Assembly (NCBI GenBank): GCA_002503825.1
Contig: DASP01000015.1
Span: 103,581-167,580, forward strand
DNA length: 64,000 bases
Source of the DNA: Methanoregulaceae archaeon UBA467
Lineage (GTDB): Archaea > Halobacteriota > Methanomicrobia > Methanomicrobiales > Methanospirillaceae
Reading direction: 5' to 3'
Each line of letters opens with the position of its first letter. Position 1 is the first letter of the stretch. The notes beneath the pieces were generated by a model. The model saw nothing but the letters and a program-made list of their open reading frames with translations, was not told the DNA's origin and did no database searches. The position numbers were made by a program, and so were the translations under genes. Shown here piece by piece: positions 59,188 through 64,000 of this stretch.

Positions 59188-59220
59188 ATTACTCATATGA
59201 GCGAAAATATATAAAAATAG
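59188..59220 (-). promoter_or_regulatory. Promoter with CTCATATGAG operator before the DUF5320-NifX-atwA transcript
   Basis: On the minus strand TTTTTATATATTTTCG (TATA box) is followed by the 15-bp element GCTCATATGAGTAAT (59188-59202), whose core is a perfect 10-bp palindrome. The same 15 bases occur before the gene at 61734. The site lies between TATA and the expected transcription start, a repressor position. Confidence 0.7.
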
Positions 59221-59231
59221 TGAACACGGCA

Positions 59232-59666
59232 TCAGGGAGATGTGGCGTCATCGGGCCCGGACCTGCGGTGCCAGTATTTCGGGCAACTGTCACCTTCCCG
59301 GGGACAGATGTCCTCATCCTCCTTTGGGCACAACCCTTCGGTACGCAACGTGCACTCGGATACCTTGATACCCTTTCCGTATATCAGTGCCTCCGCGATC
59401 TTTCGCCGCGCCTCATGAAGGTCCCGCCATACGGTCCGCCGGGAGATGCCGAGGACTGATGCGGCCTCCTCCTGCTGCATTCCCTCAAGGTCCACAAGCC
59501 TGAGGAGCTCGATCTCCTCGGGCAGGAGCGACACCGTCTCTTCTTCGCCCTTTATGCGGCATTGCGGGGAAAAACAGCGCAATGTGTTATCTTCGGATAT
59601 TCTCCGCTGCACGCGGGGTCTGCCCCTTCGCGGGGGTTGTGTTTCAATCACGTCTTCATCTGGCAT
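59232..59666 (-). CDS. DUF134-family zinc/HTH regulator
   Basis: 144 residues. N-terminus ETQPPRRGRPRVQRRISED, then RCFSPQC and a sigma-70 region 4-like HTH (LLPEEIELLRLVDLEGMQQEEAASVLGISRRTVWRDLHEARRKIAEAL), and a cysteine-rich tail CTLRTEGLCPKEDEDICPREGDSC. This is the DUF134 pattern (basic arm, C-F-x-P, HTH). The gene lies between the MinD-type ATPases and the DUF5320 gene, in which position it is the natural candidate to bind the CTCATATGAG operators on both sides. Cysteines may sense metal or redox state (inference). Confidence 0.9.
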   Translation of the reverse strand: MPDEDVIETQPPRRGRPRVQRRISEDNTLRCFSPQCRIKGEEETVSLLPEEIELLRLVDLEGMQQEEAASVLGISRRTVWRDLHEARRKIAEALIYGKGIKVSECTLRTEGLCPKEDEDICPREGDSCPKYWHRRSGPDDATSP

Positions 59667-59673
59667 GGGGCGC

Positions 59674-60537
59674 TCACCATATAACAGGTTCTAACTTTTC
59701 CCATATCATATGAATGGCTTCGGAAGCCGGACATTTTGTCTTTGTCACCGGTTCACCTCTCCTGATCGATTCGATGACTTCCGTATCGAACGGGATATCT
59801 CCAAGTACCATAATGGATTCACGCCTGCAGAATTCATGAATCGTCCGGGTCATTTCGTCGTCAAGATCAGCGCGGTTGATAACGACGAAGATCAGCGGAC
59901 GGAACCTCCTGATGACCTGTATCAGCCGCTCAAGATCATGATGTCCCGACCGGCTCGGTTCGGTGACAATAAGAGCCACATCGGCTCCGCTTATCGTGGA
60001 GATGAGCGGACAACCTGTTCCCGGGGGTCCGTCCAGGAGGGTCAGTTCGCAGTCCTGCCCGAGTTTATCGGCCTGTTTTCTCAATTCATGCACAAGGAGG
60101 CCGGAATTGCCTGCACCCGGGTAAAGGCGTGCATGGATAAGCATCCCGTATTCTGTCAGGGAATGGAAAATTTCGCCGCAGGCACGTGGTTCCATCGTGA
60201 TCGCCGCGGCCGGACAGAATGCGTGGCAGACCGCACACCCTTCACAGTGCAGGGGATCGATGAAGAAACGGTTGTTCTCCATCTTTACCGCATGAAAACG
60301 GCAGGCCATGGCGCAGGCCCCGCATGCGAGACAGAGGTCCTGGTCTATGGCCGCCACTGACATGCCTGTGAAGGGTTCATTGTGGATGGTCTCCGGGGTG
60401 AGGAGCAGGCTTAAATTGGCTGCATCCACGTCACAGTCGACCATTATCTTTTTCCTTTTGCAGATATGTGCAAGTGCTCCGGTCACCATGGTCTTTCCCG
60501 TGCCTCCCTTCCCGCTGACGACTGCAAGTCTTTTCAT
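59674..60537 (-). CDS. MinD/Mrp-type P-loop ATPase with two ferredoxin-type 4Fe-4S motifs (second of pair)
   Basis: 287 residues from ATG 60537, whose ATGA overlaps the stop of the first ATPase gene. Walker A with signature lysine MKRLAVVSGKGGTGKTMVTG; Asp-rich switch VDCDVDAANLSLLL; ferredoxin insert CLACGACAMACRFHAV and CEGCAVCHAFCPAAAI, each able to ligand a 4Fe-4S cluster; LLDGPPGTGCPLISTISGADVALIVTEPS. Such pairs are thought to handle Fe-S or cofactor assembly with NifX-like proteins. Four genes downstream are atwA and partners. Confidence 0.93.
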   Translation of the reverse strand: MKRLAVVSGKGGTGKTMVTGALAHICKRKKIMVDCDVDAANLSLLLTPETIHNEPFTGMSVAAIDQDLCLACGACAMACRFHAVKMENNRFFIDPLHCEGCAVCHAFCPAAAITMEPRACGEIFHSLTEYGMLIHARLYPGAGNSGLLVHELRKQADKLGQDCELTLLDGPPGTGCPLISTISGADVALIVTEPSRSGHHDLERLIQVIRRFRPLIFVVINRADLDDEMTRTIHEFCRRESIMVLGDIPFDTEVIESIRRGEPVTKTKCPASEAIHMIWEKLEPVIW

Positions 60538-61385
60538 AGCGACCACTCTGCCAGCTTCATGCATTCCAACCCCAGTGTCCTGAATTTTTCCTGCCACTCC
60601 GGGTCCCCGGCGGAAAAGAGGATGCCCCGTCCCTGTTTTGCAGCGATGCCGCGGTCAAAGGGGATGGTCATCAGGACCGGGATCTCCTTTTCCCTGCAGA
60701 AACTCCTGACCTGTTCATCAGAACCATCGCTCCGGTTGATGACAACTCCTGACGGGATGTTCAGGATCCCTGCCAGTGATACGGCAAGTTCAAGATCATG
60801 GAGCCCGAACGGTGTGGACTCGGTGACAAGGATGCAGACGTCGCAGCCGTCCAGTGCGGCAACCACCGGGCAGGACGTCCCGGGAGCGGAATCAAGTATC
60901 ACGCAGGAATCGCCGTCGGTCTCTTCCTTTACCGCGCCGATGACCTTCCCGGAGAGGACTTCTCCTGCATTCAGTGTCCCCCAGACGAGCCTGAGGTTGT
61001 GATGCGGTTTTGAAACGGAAAGCGTCCCGATACTCCTGTCTTTTTCATCGATTGCATACAGGGGGCAGATATGCATGCACCCGCCACAGGAATGGCAGAG
61101 TTCGGGGAAGAACAGGACCCTGTCTTTGAGGACGGCAAGGGCCCCGTACTGGCAGAACTCTCCGCATTTTCCGCAGTAATTGCAGACTTCGGTGTCAATT
61201 TCAGGAACAGACGAATATACCTGCTCGGTCTGCGGATCGCCCGGGAAAAAAAGGTGCTGGTTGGGCTCTTCAACGTCACAATCTGCGAGAGTGACCGGAT
61301 GGTCCCGCGAGAGTGCAAGGGCAAGGTTCGCCGCGACTGTGCTCTTCCCGGTACCGCCCTTTCCACTTGCTACTGCAATTTTCAT
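60534..61385 (-). CDS. MinD/Mrp-type P-loop ATPase with ferredoxin insert (first of pair)
   Basis: 283 residues from ATG 61385 (MKIAVASGKGGTGKSTVAANLALAL; upstream in-frame starts lie inside the NifX gene and are unlikely). VTLADCDVEEPNQHLFF is the switch; CNYCGKCGEFCQYGAL and CHSCGGCMHICPLYAI are 4Fe-4S motifs; ILDSAPGTSCPVVAALDGCDVCILVTESTPFGLHDLE is the Walker-B region. Starts 13 bp after the NifX stop and overlaps the second ATPase gene, so these are one transcript. Confidence 0.93.
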   Translation of the reverse strand: MKIAVASGKGGTGKSTVAANLALALSRDHPVTLADCDVEEPNQHLFFPGDPQTEQVYSSVPEIDTEVCNYCGKCGEFCQYGALAVLKDRVLFFPELCHSCGGCMHICPLYAIDEKDRSIGTLSVSKPHHNLRLVWGTLNAGEVLSGKVIGAVKEETDGDSCVILDSAPGTSCPVVAALDGCDVCILVTESTPFGLHDLELAVSLAGILNIPSGVVINRSDGSDEQVRSFCREKEIPVLMTIPFDRGIAAKQGRGILFSAGDPEWQEKFRTLGLECMKLAEWSL

Positions 61386-61398
61386 TATGTGTTTCCGG

Positions 61399-61734
61399 TC
61401 AGAGGATCCGGGGAAGGTTTCCCTCAATATGGCGTGCATATGCCTGTCCGACTGTCCCCTCCTCACGGAATTCAAAGACCCCGACACCTGCCGCCTCGAG
61501 TGCACGTGCGGCGTTGTCTCCCACCTGCCCTGTAATTACGGTGCCGACACCGTGAGAGAGGAGGAGCTGGACTGCCTTTGTGCCGACTCCGCCTGCTCCT
61601 GATGCGGCCGGATTTTCAATCGTGGTGTCAGTTCCGGTATCGCTGTCAATAATGACATAATAGGGTGCCCTGCCGAATCTCATCTCGACGAGGGAATCTT
61701 TTCCCGGATTTTTAGAGGTTATTGCGGTCTTCAT
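61399..61734 (-). CDS. NifX/NifB-type protein, first gene of the cluster
   Basis: 111 residues: MKTAITSKNPGKDSLVEMRFGRAPYYVIIDSDTGTDTTIENPA, GVGTKAVQLLLSHGVGTVITGQVGDNAARALEAAGVGVFEF. This is the usual small dinitrogenase-cofactor family domain with R-F-GRAPYY and G-A-G-x-x-x-A-V-x-x-L motifs, without the His/Cys tail of the second copy. Lies directly behind the second CTCATATGAG promoter and upstream of both MinD-type ATPases. Confidence 0.92.
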   Translation of the reverse strand: MKTAITSKNPGKDSLVEMRFGRAPYYVIIDSDTGTDTTIENPAASGAGGVGTKAVQLLLSHGVGTVITGQVGDNAARALEAAGVGVFEFREEGTVGQAYARHIEGNLPRIL

Positions 61735-61755
61735 TTTATATCACACTTCTGAATT

Positions 61756-61790
61756 ATTACTCATATGAGCATAATAAATCTCTCATAGTG
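61756..61790 (-). promoter_or_regulatory. Promoter with CTCATATGAG operator before the NifX-MinD-DUF134 transcript
   Basis: The 15 bases GCTCATATGAGTAAT recur (61756-61770, minus strand), preceded by AGATTTATTAT as TATA box. The operator centre is about 30 bp upstream of the NifX ATG at 61734. Same order and spacing from the TATA as the site at 59188. Confidence 0.7.
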
Positions 61791-61793
61791 CAT

Positions 61794-62870
61794 CTACTTC
61801 TGCCCTTCCCGCCCGTAATGCAGGGTGAAGAGCGAGACATGGTCGTCCGAATAACATGAGGTGTCGGATCGGATGGTAAATTCCTGGCCAAGCGATGACC
61901 TGAAGAGGTCGGTCCACTGGGTCTTCAGCATGTGGTAATCTGTCCGGACCCCACGCGGTTCCGTAAGAAGTGATACGAGCTCGGCCATAAGAAAACTATC
62001 CACGCAGCCGACTGCAACGTCGACCGGAGCATCATGGGAGAACACAAAATCAATTATCCGCCCGTAGGACTGGTAGAGCGAGAGTGCGAGTTCGGGAGAC
62101 CGGCATTCCGGCGTGTCGTTGTTTGCGTCCAGTTCGAAGAGAACGAAGTGGTCTATCCATGGTTTCAGCAGGCAGAGCTGGACCTGTTTTTCTTCGGACG
62201 GCATGTGGTGATAAGCAAGAGAGCTGATTGCAACGTCATAATGCCGGTCAAGGGATCGTGTAAAGTCTTCAACCCGCATGTTGGCAACATCTACCCGGGT
62301 GTCCGGGAATGCGGACTGTACCGTGGAAGATGCAAGGCGGGCCATGGCAGGGGACGGATCGATAAGAAGGACCTCTCCGATGCAATCGACTTTACCGGTC
62401 TCCTGCAGGTGCTCCAGCAGAGAGACGGTAAGGCCCCCGTCACCACACCCGATATCCATGAACCTGAACGGACTTCCTGCAAAGGATGGGAGAGAATGCC
62501 CGCACTGGTGAATGAATCGGTCCCGTGCTTTTTTCATGGCAGGGACGCCTGCGAAATGGATAAAATGCCGGGGGTCGCTGAAAATCTCTGCAGGCCGGAG
62601 AAGCGTCCCGTTCCGGCGTTCGATGTACCCGACCAGAAAGCCGGATGAGAAAAGGCCGTCTTCTTCGAGGACCGCCCCGGCCTCCAGCCATTCGAGGCCG
62701 TCCTGCACCCTGCCGCGGGAAGAGAGCAGTGCACCGGTATAAAAATAAAAAGCAGGGATGAGGTTACTCCTGATCTCACCGGAAAAAGAGGACGGCCTTA
62801 TTCTGTTCGTGAGGATATCGCTGGCCATTCCGGCCCATCCGGTTTTTTCGCGTTCTGATAAAAAAAGCAT
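61794..62870 (-). CDS. Class I SAM-dependent methyltransferase
   Basis: 358 residues. The N-terminal 115 residues are a helical module of its own (EIRSNLIPAFYFYTGALLSSRGRVQDGLEWLEAGAVLEEDGLFSSGFLVGY is TPR-like). The methyltransferase core follows: FRFMDIGCGDGGLTVSLLEHLQ (SAM motif I), VLLIDPSPAMARLA, VDVANMRVEDFTRSLDRHYDVAISSLAYHHM, then a C-terminal lid. Substrate unknown. It ends just upstream of the NifX/MinD promoter, on the same strand. Confidence 0.85.
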   Translation of the reverse strand: MLFLSEREKTGWAGMASDILTNRIRPSSFSGEIRSNLIPAFYFYTGALLSSRGRVQDGLEWLEAGAVLEEDGLFSSGFLVGYIERRNGTLLRPAEIFSDPRHFIHFAGVPAMKKARDRFIHQCGHSLPSFAGSPFRFMDIGCGDGGLTVSLLEHLQETGKVDCIGEVLLIDPSPAMARLASSTVQSAFPDTRVDVANMRVEDFTRSLDRHYDVAISSLAYHHMPSEEKQVQLCLLKPWIDHFVLFELDANNDTPECRSPELALSLYQSYGRIIDFVFSHDAPVDVAVGCVDSFLMAELVSLLTEPRGVRTDYHMLKTQWTDLFRSSLGQEFTIRSDTSCYSDDHVSLFTLHYGREGQK

Positions 62871-63083
62871 ATTTCACCATTCATTACGGATAACGATACC
62901 CGTTTCCATATAAGAAACAGGTGATACAGGTATATCTGTCTGACTCCCTGCGGTCAGGATGCACCGGTCCGGCTCACCGGGACGGGATATGGGTCAGGTT
63001 CAAATGAGATCGGGTTCAATGGAGAATAAACGGGTGGAAACGATCTGTGTTTCCACCTCACCGGGTTTTACAGAGGTGTACAG

Positions 63084-63893
63084 GTGGCCGGGACGCTTCC
63101 ATTTCTGATATCGGTACCGCATTGCGGGATTATGGTCCCCGGGGAGGTACAGGGCCGGCTGGCACTTTCATCCCATGACATACTCTATTACAGCGACCCC
63201 TGTACTGCAGCCATTTACGATTTTACACTTGAAGTAACGTCGGTAACACGGGGGCTGGTATCCCGTATCATCGTTGACCTGAACCGTCCTCCGTACCACC
63301 TGCCCCCGAAACATCCCGACGGCGCGATAAAGGCAGTCACGGTTGACGGCACGGCAATTTACCGTGGCGGATGGTATCCTGATATGACCCTGATGCACCG
63401 CCTGATGATGAAATACTACTTTCCATACCATGCCGGGCTTGACCAGATCCTCGGGCAGGGAGATGTGGTGCTGGCACTCGACTGTCACAGCATGCTCCCG
63501 GTGGGGCCTCCCGGCCAGCGTGATGCCGGGAAAAAAAGACCTCTTGTCTGTCTTGGGAATAATGGTGACCGCCTTGGCAACGCTAAACCCGGCCTCCTTT
63601 CAACGTGTCCTGCACCGGTAATACAGGCACTTGCATCCGCATTTTCGCAATTGTTTCCGGGTGAGGGAAATGTCGCGATAAACACGCCCTTTTCCGGCGG
63701 GTTCATATCAAATGCACATTACTGGCATAAGGGTGTGCCATGGATACAGGTCGAGATAAACCGTGGTCTTTATGAATCAGAAAAGCCTGCAGCCGGCGGA
63801 TATCCCGTACAGGACGCTGAACGTGTCGGTGAGCTGAACCGTAAGATCAGGTCTGTGTTTTACGAATTTTTTGAAGTGTTTCAATCGTCCTGA
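63084..63893 (+). CDS. N-formylglutamate amidohydrolase-family protein
   Basis: 269 residues from GTG 63084. Family motifs: PFLISVPHCGIMVPGEVQ (metal His), DPCTAAIYDF, SRIIVDLNRPPY, GDVVLALDCHSMLP (Asp/His ligands), CLGNNGDRLGNAKPG, NTPFSGGFISNAHYWHKGVPWIQVEINRGLY. The enzyme group removes formyl groups or hydrolyses related amides; in methanogens its partner substrate is not established. The last codons lie inside the first copy of the terminal direct repeat. Confidence 0.85.
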   Translation: MAGTLPFLISVPHCGIMVPGEVQGRLALSSHDILYYSDPCTAAIYDFTLEVTSVTRGLVSRIIVDLNRPPYHLPPKHPDGAIKAVTVDGTAIYRGGWYPDMTLMHRLMMKYYFPYHAGLDQILGQGDVVLALDCHSMLPVGPPGQRDAGKKRPLVCLGNNGDRLGNAKPGLLSTCPAPVIQALASAFSQLFPGEGNVAINTPFSGGFISNAHYWHKGVPWIQVEINRGLYESEKPAAGGYPVQDAERVGELNRKIRSVFYEFFEVFQSS

Positions 63894-64000
63894 CTTTTTC
63901 CCCTGTGGGTCAATACGAGGTTGGGATTGTCTTACGGGCAGGATAAACGATAACCGTCCTGACTTTTTCCCCTGTGGGTCAATACGAGGTTGGGATCGTC
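63886..64000. repeat. Two 46-bp direct repeats, period 69 bp, at the right window edge
   Basis: Copies at 63886-63931 and 63955-64000 (start CGTCCTGACTTTTTCCCCTG, end TTGGGAT-x-GTC) differ at one base; the first overlaps the end of the preceding gene. The window stops at the end of copy two, so more units may follow. The period would suit a CRISPR array with 36-37 bp repeats and 32-33 bp spacers, but the identity extends further into the spacer on both sides than in normal arrays. Confidence 0.8.

Noticed and set aside
58548..61734. Nitrogenase-related nif cluster
   Set aside because: NifX-like proteins alone do not indicate nitrogen fixation; no nifHDK, nifE/N or nifB core genes are present and the MinD/DUF134/DUF5320 setting is common in non-fixing organisms.

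Overview
The window reads as chromosomal DNA of a methanogenic archaeon, most likely of the order Methanomicrobiales. The evidence is a gene for methyl-coenzyme M reductase system component A2 (AtwA), a DUF3821-type S-layer glycoprotein typical of that order, very large REC/PAS sensory histidine kinases with the H-D-I-x-N phosphoacceptor box common in these methanogens, PKD and parallel beta-helix surface proteins, HypD, and archaeal promoters (TATA boxes about 25 bp before leaders, GGTGA-type ribosome binding sites). Genus cannot be fixed from the sequence alone.

Layout. 1-3.6 kb: a secreted phospholipase-fold protein running off the left edge, lipoproteins, a truncated nadE fragment and a frameshifted lipoprotein. 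4-11 kb: two convergent REC-multi-PAS histidine kinases. 11-19 kb: S-layer protein, tRNA-Thr, a TIM-barrel isomerase, MscS channel, HypD, ThrE-type exporter, and tRNA-Arg(CCG). 19.2-33.4 kb: accessory DNA that looks like a defective integrated virus or plasmid. It holds a PIN/HTH-ImmA pair, a replication operon (PD-(D/E)XK nuclease, 1012-residue primase-helicase with an iteron array inside its gene), toxin-antitoxin remnants, a strikingly AT-rich four-gene operon (27195-29675: AbrB-like, winged-helix-like, PIN, and a 403-residue unknown) bracketed by a 222-bp direct repeat, and a small operon of probable virion or membrane proteins. 33.4-36.2 kb and 42.8-43.8 kb: two scarred loci sharing pieces of a degenerate MazF-type toxin-antitoxin locus and of a broken methyltransferase. 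36-53 kb: mostly surface or secreted proteins and scattered enzymes (2H phosphoesterase, methyltransferases, M50 peptidase, GNAT, isochorismatase-like hydrolase). 53-64 kb: a membrane PAS/GAF kinase, AtwA, and a NifX / DUF5320 / DUF134 / paired MinD-type ATPase cluster whose two promoters carry the same 15-bp operator, then a methyltransferase and an N-formylglutamate amidohydrolase homologue.

The most interesting parts are the AT-rich four-gene cassette (candidate undescribed defence or toxin-antitoxin-like module), the iteron-like array inside the replication gene, and the repeated CTCATATGAG operator that appears to tie the NifX/MinD cluster, and possibly AtwA, into one regulon. All family calls are from motif reading; no database search was possible.
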